Assembly: GCA_002499705.1 (NCBI GenBank)
Contig: DAMU01000104.1
Coordinates: forward strand, 16,460 to 31,550
Direction of reading: 5' to 3'
Source of the DNA: Euryarchaeota archaeon UBA91
GTDB taxonomy: Archaea; Thermoplasmatota; Poseidoniia; Poseidoniales; Poseidoniaceae
DNA: 15,091 nucleotides
Part shown: positions 6,262 through 14,029 of the stretch, in pieces
Position numbering within the stretch: position 1 is the stretch's first letter
Layout of the letters: the number at the start of each line of letters is the position of its first letter
Notes under the pieces: model-generated
The model's database searches: none
What the model was told of the DNA's origin: nothing
The model's input: the letters and a program-made list of their open reading frames with translations, nothing else
Made by a program: the position numbers and the translations under genes

Positions 6262-7869
6262 ATGGCCGATGTCACATACAGCCCTGATGGAAAATTTATG
6301 TGGACTGGGAGCGAATGGATTCCTGCACCACCAAACGCTGCAAGCGCCGGCGAGCAAGCGCCATCACTCAACATGCAAGACTCTGTCATGAGTGGCGACA
6401 TCATACACAATACCGTCGTCAATAACGATGCGACTGCTGTTACCTCCGCTGTTATTGAAGCACTAAAGCAACTTGGAGTTCTCGACCAGAAGAGTTCAAA
6501 CGCTGCTCCTGCATTACCTCTCGAAGAAGTTGAGCTTCCTGCTTCTTTCCAAGTTGGTGACCATGTTGAATATTACAGCCCAACCAATGCTCGATGGTTA
6601 GACCGCTGCAAGGTCGTCGGTATCAATGATGATGGAACCTACAGAATTGATGTACCGTATCAGAACTCGATTATGCAAACGAAGCATGCTGTCGTCATCG
6701 GGTCTGCTCCTGGTACCATTCGACCAGCTAAACCACCACTCAAATCCGGCGACAGAGTACTCGTAGACTGGAAGAATTACGGAACATACTATCCGGGTAC
6801 GATCTCCAAAGAATATGAAGATCATACATTCCTCATTTTATTTGACGACGGTGACATTGAAGACAAAGTTGAATGGAGTCGCATTGAACTGGCGGACGTG
6901 GATTCAAACGAAGTTCAAGATTTCCTTCTTCAACAATCTTCGGAAGTAGAGGAGTTAATCAAAGCGTTTGAAGTATTTGACGAAGGGAATACGGGTGTTA
7001 TTTCGGCTCAAAAATACTTTGAAATTCTTACACAAATGGGAGATTCGCCACTTTCCGAAAATGAAGTGATGGAGGAGTTTAACTCACTCGGAATTGGCAT
7101 GGATGCTGAGATCGATTACCGTGAACTTGCAAAACATATGGTTGGGCAAGATGAGGCAGCTCAAGTCAAAGCAGAAGTTGTTATTCGAGATGCAGAAATA
7201 CGAGATGGTCGCCTACATGGCCATGCATATTCTCATCCTAAACTCGGCGAGGGACCTGTTAAATCGAGCCAAATTATAGCCGTCACATATGATGAGAGAG
7301 CAACTGCCCACGTTGAAACTCAAAACACGCTTTATGTCGTAGGTCCAACCGGTTGGAAGGAAATTCCAGAAGGCCACCCCTTCAATGATTCGAGCAATCC
7401 GTTTTTCACGGTACAAGGCGCTGGGACTGCTAAGTGCAACGGCACATATGTACCAGCCACTGATTTTGACGGCGTTCTCAGTTACATCAACGGAGACGTC
7501 TTGCTTCTACGGTGGCAGATGGGGAATGGAGATCAGTGGTGGTATCTGGCAGACCGTAACAGTCTTGATACCAAACGAGGCGATTATTATCGAGTGAAGT
7601 CATCTTCGGATACCCCTCCAAGAAGCGGATGGGTCGTTGACGACCAAACAGAGGGAATTGCGCCATGCCCAACAGTAACAAACCCTGCAGTTCAAAGCAC
7701 TCATTTCGATACCGGCCAACACGTGAAAGTTGAATGGAATGGAGATTGGTGGGATGCAATAATTCGCGAAACTAAATCAGATAGTTCACACGAAACTCTG
7801 TACCTCATCCATTATGTCGGATTTGATTCCAGTTGGGACGAGTGGGTCGATTCCTCTCGAGTGAAGTGA
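6262..7869 (+). CDS. Mosaic protein with WW-like, Tudor-like, EF-hand-like and Tudor-knot domains
   Basis: The protein has 535 residues from ATG 6262; ATG 6244 is the alternative. Domains in order: a small WW-like motif (SPDGKFMWTGSEWIPAPP, 7-24); a hydrophobic helix (about 60-73); two Tudor-like barrels (FQVGDHVEYYSP from 96; LKSGDRVLVDWKNYGTYYPG from 160); an EF-hand-like pair (227-294) whose loops lack most calcium ligands; a segment with HAYSHPKLGEGPVKSS and ETQNTLYVV (about 320-360); a Trp/Tyr/Gly-rich module (about 380-470) with GDYYRV and PPRSGW; and a C-terminal chromo-barrel or Tudor-knot (481-535) ending LIHYVGFDSSWDEWV. In eukaryotes such barrels bind methylated histones or nucleic acids. 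There is no signal peptide or membrane segment. I cannot name a function. A role in binding other proteins or nucleic acids is inference. Confidence 0.75.
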   Translation: MADVTYSPDGKFMWTGSEWIPAPPNAASAGEQAPSLNMQDSVMSGDIIHNTVVNNDATAVTSAVIEALKQLGVLDQKSSNAAPALPLEEVELPASFQVGDHVEYYSPTNARWLDRCKVVGINDDGTYRIDVPYQNSIMQTKHAVVIGSAPGTIRPAKPPLKSGDRVLVDWKNYGTYYPGTISKEYEDHTFLILFDDGDIEDKVEWSRIELADVDSNEVQDFLLQQSSEVEELIKAFEVFDEGNTGVISAQKYFEILTQMGDSPLSENEVMEEFNSLGIGMDAEIDYRELAKHMVGQDEAAQVKAEVVIRDAEIRDGRLHGHAYSHPKLGEGPVKSSQIIAVTYDERATAHVETQNTLYVVGPTGWKEIPEGHPFNDSSNPFFTVQGAGTAKCNGTYVPATDFDGVLSYINGDVLLLRWQMGNGDQWWYLADRNSLDTKRGDYYRVKSSSDTPPRSGWVVDDQTEGIAPCPTVTNPAVQSTHFDTGQHVKVEWNGDWWDAIIRETKSDSSHETLYLIHYVGFDSSWDEWVDSSRVK

Positions 7870-7883
7870 ATCGAAAGTGGCCC

Positions 7884-8507
7884 TTACAATCCCTTTGGCG
7901 TCCGCCATGGGTCATCTTCAACGGTCAGAGCATCGTATTCAGGCATACCAGTGCTGGAATGTGAAAAAGGTGCTTTCTCTTGGGCGGGAGGGTTCTGGGC
8001 ATTCTTTTTTTCAAGGTACTCTCCGCCTTTTTTGCGCACGAATGTTTCCGCAAATGCGACAAAAAAGAGTAATGAAGATAGAGCGATGTGGCCCTCAAAA
8101 ACATAGGCACCAAAGGGTTCAATGAACAGCGTTTGCTCAGTAATGATTTCTTGTTCACTCACCGTTTGGAACCGATATGTTCCTGGTTTGAGTTCACCTT
8201 CCCAGCCGGGGTCCTCATCGCTGACGTCTCCCGACCATTGGGCAATGAGAACGTCATTTTCATCAAAGATATTCCATTCAACTGAACCTCCGCCATCTGT
8301 CAAACTTTGAAATTCAACATCGAAAACTGCTGGCATCGGTTTATCTTGGCCTAAAACTCCACCCAACGTGATGATGCGCTCCTCTATTGGGTGATCGTAG
8401 TCATTGATCTCATAGGGTGCAGAGTTGTTTGAGATTCCCGACCAAAGTGAGTTGAGGAGAATGAGGGCGACGGGCCACAAAATCAAATTGAGGGTTTTTC
8501 GCTCCAT
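7884..8507 (-). CDS. Two-pass membrane protein with an external beta-rich domain, function unknown
   Basis: The protein has 207 residues from ATG 8507; ATG 8516 gives three more. I do not recognise the family. A membrane helix at about 5-25 (LILWPVALILLNSLW) is followed by a domain of about 110 residues with alternating strands (FDVEFQSL, SVEWNIFDENDVLIAQWSG, LKPGTYRFQTVS) that looks like a small beta-sandwich. A second helix (HIALSSLLFFVAFAETFV) leads to a charged tail with RKKGGEYLEKK. By the positive-inside rule the tail is cytoplasmic and the beta domain external. ATG 8507 is preferred because a TATA-like box at 8528-8536 is centred 25 bases upstream. It lies 31-40 bases downstream of the mptE stop and converges on the mosaic gene. 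Confidence 0.7.
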   Translation of the reverse strand: MERKTLNLILWPVALILLNSLWSGISNNSAPYEINDYDHPIEERIITLGGVLGQDKPMPAVFDVEFQSLTDGGGSVEWNIFDENDVLIAQWSGDVSDEDPGWEGELKPGTYRFQTVSEQEIITEQTLFIEPFGAYVFEGHIALSSLLFFVAFAETFVRKKGGEYLEKKNAQNPPAQEKAPFSHSSTGMPEYDALTVEDDPWRTPKGL

Positions 8508-8527
8508 GTATGCCATTTACCATGCTT

Positions 8528-8536
8528 GCTTTTATC
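8528..8536 (-). promoter_or_regulatory. TATA-like box for the two-pass membrane protein gene
   Basis: The minus strand reads GATAAAAGC in the short gap after the mptE stop, centred about 25 bases before ATG 8507. The gene may thus have its own leaderless transcript as well as read-through from mptE. Confidence 0.4.
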
Positions 8537-8547
8537 AGTATGTATTT

Positions 8548-9261
8548 TCACTTGTTGAGGAAATGGCCGAAGCCGAGTTCTGTAACAATACGCCCCATCC
8601 ACTCCAATTTTTGCATTTTCTTTTGCGCATTGGTAATCCCAGACCATTGCCCAACTCGTTCGAGATTAAACCCGACAAGTTCAATTTTTTGTGCCTCTAC
8701 ACCCAGTGAAAGGATGAAACAAAGTGCCCTATCTCCATCAGTGAAGCCTCCAAAGTTGTACATTCCCTGGATGGTTTGATTCACTTGGTGCGAGAGAATG
8801 AGAGACGGTGGTGACTCAAGGTTATTCCATCGTATAATCCGGTCTTGCCATTGACTCTTGTTATCTCCATGGGCATGAACCAGAATCGTTTGCCCATGTG
8901 CCGCAGCAGCATCGAGGTGTTTTGCACCATCGAGATCCGAGACAACACAGATCAGTTGAGAATAATCATGCAAAGCCCCGACTGACCCATCTGCGGCCAC
9001 GAAAGCGGTATTAACATCGTAGGAACGTAGGTCTTCAACACTCACTGCTGCGCCAATAACAACTATTCGCGACGCTTCAAGAAGACGCTGTTTAACTTCG
9101 CGAAGTGTACTTTCACGGTGTGAACTGTTCCAACGCTGATGGCCCTCAAGTGCATCTCTCAATTGCAGTGCGCTGTCGACATCGTCCGCCTCAGACCATG
9201 CAAAGGCCTGGCGAACTAAGTCTTGAACTTGCAGAGAACTCGGAGTTGGAGCCTCATGCAT
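8548..9261 (-). CDS. mptE: 6-hydroxymethyl-7,8-dihydropterin pyrophosphokinase, MptE type (DUF115)
   Basis: This 237-residue protein matches the archaeal MptE/DUF115 family, which transfers pyrophosphate from ATP to 6-hydroxymethyl-dihydropterin in the folate or methanopterin pathway. Motifs in order are VVIGAAVS (67-74, where most members have a GxGPS-like loop), AADGS (89-93), VSDLDG (107-112), LVHAHGDN (127-134), NFGGFTDGDRA (169-179) and LVGFNLERVG (195-204). The acidic and histidine residues in SDLDG and HAHGDN are likely magnesium and substrate ligands. Length and motif order are normal for the family. An N-terminal region of about 60 residues precedes the core, as in other members. It is divergent from priL. 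The next genes do not belong to an obvious pterin cluster, so pathway context comes from the family alone. Confidence 0.85.
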   Translation of the reverse strand: MHEAPTPSSLQVQDLVRQAFAWSEADDVDSALQLRDALEGHQRWNSSHRESTLREVKQRLLEASRIVVIGAAVSVEDLRSYDVNTAFVAADGSVGALHDYSQLICVVSDLDGAKHLDAAAAHGQTILVHAHGDNKSQWQDRIIRWNNLESPPSLILSHQVNQTIQGMYNFGGFTDGDRALCFILSLGVEAQKIELVGFNLERVGQWSGITNAQKKMQKLEWMGRIVTELGFGHFLNK

Positions 9262-9312
9262 GCTTTAGCGACAGGACCTGTGCACATGAACCATCCGTTT
9301 GTTTGGTTGAAG

Positions 9313-9322
9313 TTCTTATGTT
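9313..9322 (+). promoter_or_regulatory. Weak TATA-like box before priL
   Basis: TTCTTATGTT is centred about 27 bases before ATG 9344. The match is weak, but the spacing agrees with a leaderless start as seen for several neighbours. Confidence 0.25.
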
Positions 9323-9343
9323 GTTGATGTGCCTAGCCGTGCC

Positions 9344-10594
9344 ATGCCCGTCCCGAGTTCCCTTCCGGTTCTTGATGACGAAGTAACGTTCGCTCGCTAT
9401 CCATTTCTGCCCCAAGCAGGAGATTGGATTCGCAGTATGGCAGTGGAACACAATATCGATTTAGACGAGTTGCTTGACGGTTCTTGGATGGAAAAGGCTC
9501 GCTCTCGGGCACGAATCCGGTTGATTGATTCGATACAATCAAAGGAAGGTGTTGAGGTTGTAGGCGGGGACTTATTTACAGAAGAAGGTCGAATTGTAGA
9601 GGCTTTTTCATTCTACTATGCCCGCTTAGTTGTCTGTGCTTCAGAAGATGAACGGCTTATTGCACGATGGGCACAAGCTGAGGCTGCACGTGCAGAACAA
9701 ATTCTCATCAAAGACCACAAAAATCTCAATCTCATTGCAAGAACATATATCTCTAATATTCAATTGAGTGAACAAAAAAACGCTACTATGGGTTCACAAA
9801 CGCCGGTTAACTATGGGGGTGCGATTCAGCAGCGTCGGCGCTCACAATCTGGACCTTTGTGGAAAATTGGGCTCAGTGATTTTATTGAGATATGCCCGAA
9901 AATAACCGGTTCAAGATGGAGGTTACCAAATTGCGATGTTCATGAGGGTTGGGTCACGTTGTTTGAGGAACCCCAATATGGGTCCTCAGCCAAACTCGCA
10001 AGATTGCTGCGTGAACGAATAAAAAGAGGCGTAGAAGAAGAAGCGTTAGAAAAAATGAGCGAGATTACGATGGATTTGGCTGTTCGACTCGCAGAACCGG
10101 TAGGCATGGTTCGAAACCTCATGGCTACAAAGGCCTCAGAGGCGATATCTCTGGTTGGTGCTGATGAAAATGACTGGCCCCCCTGTATGAGAAAAGCGGT
10201 TGCTGAATTAGCGAATGGTGTTAACTTGAATCACTTTGGCCGCCTCTTCCTCGCTTCAATGGCGGCCACGTTAGCCTTACCGAAGGAATCGTGTGTGAGC
10301 TTCTTTAGAGGCGCTCCTGATTTCAGTGAAAGTACTACTTCCTACCAAGTTGACCACGTCTACCAACACGGATACACCCCCTCAGGATGTGGCAAACTGA
10401 AGGTGAATCACAATTGTCCAGTGTTACCAGGGGATGATCGATTATGTGACCAGCCTTGGTTAGATCATCCACTGAAGTATATTCGCGCCACACAGCGTTG
10501 GAAGGCCAAAAATCAGCGAGCCGAAGCCGAAGCATTGGCGTTGGTATCTACCGCGAACGAGGCTGAGAAAAAACAACCCGATTCCTCGGAATAA
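9344..10594 (+). CDS. priL: DNA primase large subunit PriL
   Basis: PriL is the iron-sulfur subunit of the archaeal/eukaryotic replicative primase and supports RNA primer synthesis by PriS. The 416-residue protein has an N-terminal helical domain (FARYPFLPQAGDWI near the start) and a C-terminal domain with the family pattern PPCMRKAVAELANGVNLNHFGRLFLAS, interrupted here only for description: the pieces are PPCMRKAV, NHFGRLFLAS, APDF, TTSYQVDHVY, YTPSGCGK and LDHPLKYI. Cysteines C281, C349, C358 and C368 have the order expected for the [4Fe-4S] ligands; C317 is extra. GTG 9329 and ATG 9344 are both possible; I prefer ATG 9344 because a weak TATA-like box at 9313-9322 predicts transcription from there. 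The Ala/Glu-rich tail after residue 385 is probably disordered. A gene for PriS is not in the window. Confidence 0.92.
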   Translation: MPVPSSLPVLDDEVTFARYPFLPQAGDWIRSMAVEHNIDLDELLDGSWMEKARSRARIRLIDSIQSKEGVEVVGGDLFTEEGRIVEAFSFYYARLVVCASEDERLIARWAQAEAARAEQILIKDHKNLNLIARTYISNIQLSEQKNATMGSQTPVNYGGAIQQRRRSQSGPLWKIGLSDFIEICPKITGSRWRLPNCDVHEGWVTLFEEPQYGSSAKLARLLRERIKRGVEEEALEKMSEITMDLAVRLAEPVGMVRNLMATKASEAISLVGADENDWPPCMRKAVAELANGVNLNHFGRLFLASMAATLALPKESCVSFFRGAPDFSESTTSYQVDHVYQHGYTPSGCGKLKVNHNCPVLPGDDRLCDQPWLDHPLKYIRATQRWKAKNQRAEAEALALVSTANEAEKKQPDSSE

Positions 10595-10661
10595 CGGGCA
10601 ATCGCGCGAAGGCTTTGAAACGGGTGCGCGCTTAGGTTCCTACAACCACCGGTGAATTACA

Positions 10662-11780
10662 ATGACTCGAACACTCGTTTTGACGGTAGACAGAGATAAT
10701 GATCTCGGTCTGAAAACGGGTATTCGTGGACCGGTTGTTGGGCGTCGGCAAGTAATGGCTGCTGCCTTAAAACTTGGAATCGCTGACCCCGAAGAAAGTG
10801 ACACGAATGCCATGCTTGGAGCGCTGTCCCAGCACGATAACCTCGCAGAAAATAATTCGGAGGAAGAAGAAGTTGAGGTTGCAATACTCACAGGCGATGA
10901 ACGAGTCGGCATTCGTTCTGACCGTGCAGTAGCCGCCCAGTTAGAGGAAGTTGTCGCCGCATTTCAGCCCGACAAAGCGATTCTTGTGACGGATGGGGCA
11001 GAAGATGAATCCGTCCTCCCGATTCTACAATCACAAGTTCGAATTGACCATGTCGAGAAAATTATCGTAAAGCAATCAAAGGGCATTGAAGGAACATATT
11101 ACTACATTGTTAAGGCTCTTGAAGACCCAAAATGGCGTTCAAAGATTATGATTCCCGTCGGCCTTGTGCTCGCCCTTTTCGGGCTTGGGATTATGCTGCC
11201 AAACGAAATTGGCGGCGTTGTAATAGGCGGTTTGCCTTTGGTAACTGGTTTGTATTTACTCAGTAAGGGTGCTGGAATTGAAGCAACCGTCAACAAAGTG
11301 ATTCAAGAAATGAGAGACAACGCAGATGCGGCTATGTTTTCTTCATTGCTCTGGACTGCCACCGTGTTCAGTGCTATTTTTGCAGTAGCAGAAGGATATC
11401 GGGAATACAATCTCCAAGAGTCAACTGTCGTCTCTTCAGTCCTGTGGCTCGAGGTCGTTCATTCTGCTCTGGCTTGGATTGTCATTGCCTTCCTGACATC
11501 GACTGCAGGATTCTTATTGCTAAGACTGAAGCGAGGATCTTTTTCTGGCCGACTGCTCATCCTCGGTATTTTCGCTATGGTTGTGTATTCATTCGTTGAC
11601 ACTGCACTGGACATTTCCACTCGAGCACTACGTGGCGAATCCTATGAATTCAGTGTTCAAGAAATCATCAACGATTTGCAATACCCAATGATTTGGGTTG
11701 TTGTGTTGTGGATGGCCATGACCATTGTTCGATCACTGAGAACCCGTCAGGCTCAAACTGAGCGGTATTGGGGAATTTGA
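10662..11780 (+). CDS. DUF373 family archaeal membrane protein
   Basis: This 372-residue protein matches DUF373, an archaeal family of unknown function. The cytosolic N-terminal part contains LTVDRDNDLGLKTGI (7-21), GPVVGR (23-28), LGIADPEESDTNAM (38-51), LTGDERVGIRSD (76-87) and ILVTDGAEDESVLPILQS (107-124), all typical of the family. Six hydrophobic segments follow at about 162-179, 184-201, 227-244, 257-287 (long), 297-316 and 342-357. The conserved aspartates suggest a nucleotide- or metal-binding domain, but no activity is established that I know of. An acidic loop (AENNSEEEEVEV, 62-73) sits between the two conserved blocks. It lies 67 bases after priL in the same direction and may be co-transcribed. 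Its stop is two bases from the convergent CBS gene. Confidence 0.9.
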   Translation: MTRTLVLTVDRDNDLGLKTGIRGPVVGRRQVMAAALKLGIADPEESDTNAMLGALSQHDNLAENNSEEEEVEVAILTGDERVGIRSDRAVAAQLEEVVAAFQPDKAILVTDGAEDESVLPILQSQVRIDHVEKIIVKQSKGIEGTYYYIVKALEDPKWRSKIMIPVGLVLALFGLGIMLPNEIGGVVIGGLPLVTGLYLLSKGAGIEATVNKVIQEMRDNADAAMFSSLLWTATVFSAIFAVAEGYREYNLQESTVVSSVLWLEVVHSALAWIVIAFLTSTAGFLLLRLKRGSFSGRLLILGIFAMVVYSFVDTALDISTRALRGESYEFSVQEIINDLQYPMIWVVVLWMAMTIVRSLRTRQAQTERYWGI

Positions 11781-11782
11781 GT

Positions 11783-12361
11783 TCACAAGATGAACTTCGG
11801 CATCTTACGTGCCATCGTGTTATGCCCTACCACGCCAATAAGCGCACCTTTCTTGTCAACGACTCCGATTTGATTCAAGTCATGAGCGAGCATTAACGCT
11901 CCGGCTTTGAGAAGTGGCGTCGATTCAGTTACCGTAATCGGGGGTTGGCTGACAAGTTGTTGAGCTGGAATCTGATGCATCCATGCAATGCCTCGATTAA
12001 CTGTTTTTTGAGCAATTATCTTCAGCACATCTACTGCGTGGATTCTGCCCTGAGGAGCGCCTTCTGCACTGATAACAAAGAGGTGGTCCCAATTGTTTTC
12101 TGTCAAACTCTCAATTACTTCGACCATCGAACTGTCTTCCCAAATCCAGTGCGGATGGGACATGGTTTCTCCGCATGTTAACGAGCGTGCAGACGCTGAA
12201 CGCTCGGTTGCTGACATCTGAGACAAGGTCTTCCTGGTAAGTTTTCGTAACTTGGATTGGGCCATTTTAGGATCTCCCTTATTTCGCCGGCCAACGCGCA
12301 TTCTTTTCAAGGGTTTCGACCACATGATATCTTCCACATCCAAGTTCACGGTTTCCGGCAT
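11783..12361 (-). CDS. CBS-domain pair protein
   Basis: The protein has 192 residues. A basic N-terminal region (about 15-55, with KRMRVGRRNKGD and SKLRKLTRKTLSQ) precedes two CBS motifs, at about 62-117 (TCGETMSHP through GRIHAVDVLKIIAQ) and 133-185 (PITVTESTPLLKAGALMLAH through KGALIGVVGHNTMA). CBS pairs bind adenine nucleotides or similar ligands and regulate a partner. No partner enzyme domain is fused here. The basic stretch could contact nucleic acid, which is inference. ATG 12361 is supported by a TATA-like box at 12381-12390 on the minus strand, about 25 bases upstream; ATG 12265, before the basic stretch ends, is the alternative. It shares that promoter region with the divergent zinc-ribbon gene. 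Confidence 0.8.
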   Translation of the reverse strand: MPETVNLDVEDIMWSKPLKRMRVGRRNKGDPKMAQSKLRKLTRKTLSQMSATERSASARSLTCGETMSHPHWIWEDSSMVEVIESLTENNWDHLFVISAEGAPQGRIHAVDVLKIIAQKTVNRGIAWMHQIPAQQLVSQPPITVTESTPLLKAGALMLAHDLNQIGVVDKKGALIGVVGHNTMARKMPKFIL

Positions 12362-12380
12362 CCGGCAAACACAGTCGACT

Positions 12381-12390
12381 CAATATAAGT
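12381..12390. promoter_or_regulatory. TATA-like element between the CBS and zinc-ribbon genes
   Basis: The minus strand reads ACTTATATTG, centred about 25 bases before ATG 12361, a good leaderless promoter fit. On the plus strand CAATATAAGT overlaps the GTG at 12389 and would start transcripts near 12411, which fits the downstream ATG at 12425. Confidence 0.5.
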
Positions 12391-12805
12391 GAACAATGAA
12401 ATCGCAGAAGTTTGTGTATTGGCTATGGCAGGCGTTCCTGAACATGAAATCTCGGCTTTACGAGCCCTAACGGGCTATGAGCAAATGCTTGAGATTGACA
12501 GAATCACCAAACAATATGGCGTTTCTGAAGCGGAATTGCTCCAGCAAATGAGTACGGGCAATGGCATGTCAGCATTCGTACCTGAAAACAAAGAAACCCC
12601 CACACTCCCTACGACTGCAAATGTATTGGATAAATCAAACTTCAGATTCGAATATGATCCGTCAGCTGAAGCAGAACAGCGACGCTCGTCTGTGGCACAA
12701 GCCATCCTCTGCCCGGGATGTGGGGTTGCGCTTGGAATACCTGATGTTCGACCGATTAAAGTCACGTGTCCTGAATGTCTTCTCGAAACTGTCTTTGACG
12801 CCTAA
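12389..12805 (+). CDS. Small protein with a C-terminal zinc ribbon, function unknown
   Basis: The protein has 138 residues from GTG 12389 or 126 from ATG 12425. The N-terminal part (about 14-58) looks helical (HEISALRALTGYEQMLEIDR and YGVSEAELLQQM). A flexible Pro/Thr linker (60-80) follows. The C-terminus is a zinc ribbon with C108/C111 (CPGC) and C127/C130 (CPEC), ending in LETVFDA. Such ribbons bind nucleic acid or mediate protein contact. I do not recognise a family. If the TATA-like box at 12381-12390 drives the gene, ATG 12425 is the more likely start; otherwise transcripts start upstream and GTG 12389 may be used. It is followed 37 bases later by the unrecognised 269-residue gene. Confidence 0.65.
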   Translation: MNNEIAEVCVLAMAGVPEHEISALRALTGYEQMLEIDRITKQYGVSEAELLQQMSTGNGMSAFVPENKETPTLPTTANVLDKSNFRFEYDPSAEAEQRRSSVAQAILCPGCGVALGIPDVRPIKVTCPECLLETVFDA

Positions 12806-12830
12806 GCATTGATTTGATGAACAAGAGATT

Positions 12831-12836
12831 GGAGGC
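12831..12836 (+). promoter_or_regulatory. Shine-Dalgarno motif before the 269-residue gene
   Basis: GGAGGC lies six bases before ATG 12843, the clearest ribosome-binding site in the window. It decides the start and suggests an internal operon gene rather than a leaderless one. Confidence 0.7.
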
Positions 12837-12842
12837 ACTATC

Positions 12843-13652
12843 ATGGATGCTCGTTCACCACGACTTTGGCCATACACGCCAACAAATTCCCCAGTTGCCT
12901 TGCCTCACGAAAGCGTATTCTTTTGCAGAAGTAATGTGATTCCTTTACACTTCCCAAAAAAACGAGAGGAGCCTGTATTGACAGGTTCTTCACTTCAGCA
13001 GTATTGTGTTGAATTCTCAAGTGAACACGGAACAGTTGAAGACCTCCTCTCCGAACATGGGGCTCCACCAATGAGTGAGCGCAGACCGTTCCTTTTACTG
13101 GGTGAATTAGCGAACCCCTATCGATTACAAGACATAGGAATAGGGCCCTTACCGATTTACACGGTCCGGCTTTCTGGGTTGTGCAGAACATATGCAGATG
13201 GTTTAGATAGTCGTGAAGTGATTCCCGGCGTGCATCACATCACTTTAGCACGAACTCATGGATGGTGGGAAAAATCACATCTCGCAATGGCGACACTCGA
13301 CCAGATGAAAGAGATGGTCGTCTGGCTGGACCAAGGTCGGAAAGGTACGTGGAAGCCTGTCAAACCCGCAGAAGGAATGTTGCATTTTGAAGAGGGGGAG
13401 TTGATGCCTCCAACAGTTGACCAAATCGCGTGGGACGGGACCGTAGAACTTGTCGAACATCAGGCGCCTCCATTCAATGGATTGCAAATTGATTTGAAAA
13501 ACGTCATGGTACCTGTCCATGCTCAACACGGATGCTATGACAATCGTGGCCGTCTGGCTCGATGCGTCCACATTGCCCAGCGAGATTTTCATGACAACAT
13601 GTTTCGAAGAGGGGCATCAAAAAAGTGGGCCGATATTCTCGATATTTGTTGA
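12843..13652 (+). CDS. Unrecognised 269-residue protein
   Basis: I do not recognise this protein. It starts at ATG 12843, with a strong Shine-Dalgarno motif GGAGG seven to eight bases upstream, so it is probably translated from a transcript shared with the zinc-ribbon gene. There is no signal peptide or membrane helix. It is rich in His, Trp and Pro in places. Notable segments are RPFLLLGELANPYRL (81-95), PGVHHITLARTHGWWEKSH (128-146), WLDQGRKGTWKPVKP (161-175) and, near the end, HAQHGCYDNRGRLARCVHIA (226-245). The mid-region FLLLGELANP-RL faintly recalls the opening of gamma-glutamylcyclotransferase-like folds, but I would not assign it. Clustered histidines and two late cysteines (C231, C241) could bind a metal. 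Codon use and position support a real gene. Confidence 0.7.
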   Translation: MDARSPRLWPYTPTNSPVALPHESVFFCRSNVIPLHFPKKREEPVLTGSSLQQYCVEFSSEHGTVEDLLSEHGAPPMSERRPFLLLGELANPYRLQDIGIGPLPIYTVRLSGLCRTYADGLDSREVIPGVHHITLARTHGWWEKSHLAMATLDQMKEMVVWLDQGRKGTWKPVKPAEGMLHFEEGELMPPTVDQIAWDGTVELVEHQAPPFNGLQIDLKNVMVPVHAQHGCYDNRGRLARCVHIAQRDFHDNMFRRGASKKWADILDIC

Positions 13653-13700
13653 GATTCGAAGAGAAAAGGTTGGGGGCCCACGGCACTCCCACGCTTATTT

Positions 13701-13708
13701 GTTATATC
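13701..13708 (+). promoter_or_regulatory. TATA-like box before the winged-helix-like gene
   Basis: GTTATATC is centred about 23 bases before ATG 13727 and 32 before ATG 13736, so transcription would begin at or between the two start codons. Confidence 0.4.
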
Positions 13709-13726
13709 CGTTAAGACAAATTAACT

Positions 13727-13987
13727 ATGATAACAATGAAGGGAAATGGCGTTCAGAAAAAGGCTCGATTAAACCGTTTGAAAAATGAGATTGTCGAGTA
13801 TGTGGCGTCTCAACCACAATGTTCAGCAGCAGATATTGTTGACTATTTGTCAAACGAAAGAAAAATGCGAAATCACGGACTAACAACTCGCAAAGTTGGC
13901 TTTTTCATTCCGAGATACCTTTCAGAATTGATCGGTTTCACGCTTGATAACTCCACTGGCAAGCGACTTTACCACATTGCTGCGTGA
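13727..13987 (+). CDS. Small winged-helix-like protein, possible DNA-binding regulator
   Basis: The protein has 86 residues from ATG 13727 or 83 from ATG 13736. The middle reads as a helix-turn-helix: LNRLKNEIVEYVASQP (helix 1), SAADIVDYLS (helix 2), then a basic segment (RKMRNHGLTTRKVGFFIPRYL) that would be the recognition helix, and a short wing (GFTLDNSTGKRLYHIAA). This resembles small archaeal winged-helix proteins, but no specific family is recognised. The N-terminus is basic. It lies 74 bases after the 269-residue gene and 42 bases before the acetyltransferase gene. Whether it regulates its neighbours is unknown. Confidence 0.6.
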   Translation: MITMKGNGVQKKARLNRLKNEIVEYVASQPQCSAADIVDYLSNERKMRNHGLTTRKVGFFIPRYLSELIGFTLDNSTGKRLYHIAA

Positions 13988-14029
13988 TTTGAACACTAAG
14001 TTCATGCGAGAGAGTGCAGTGCATCTGCC

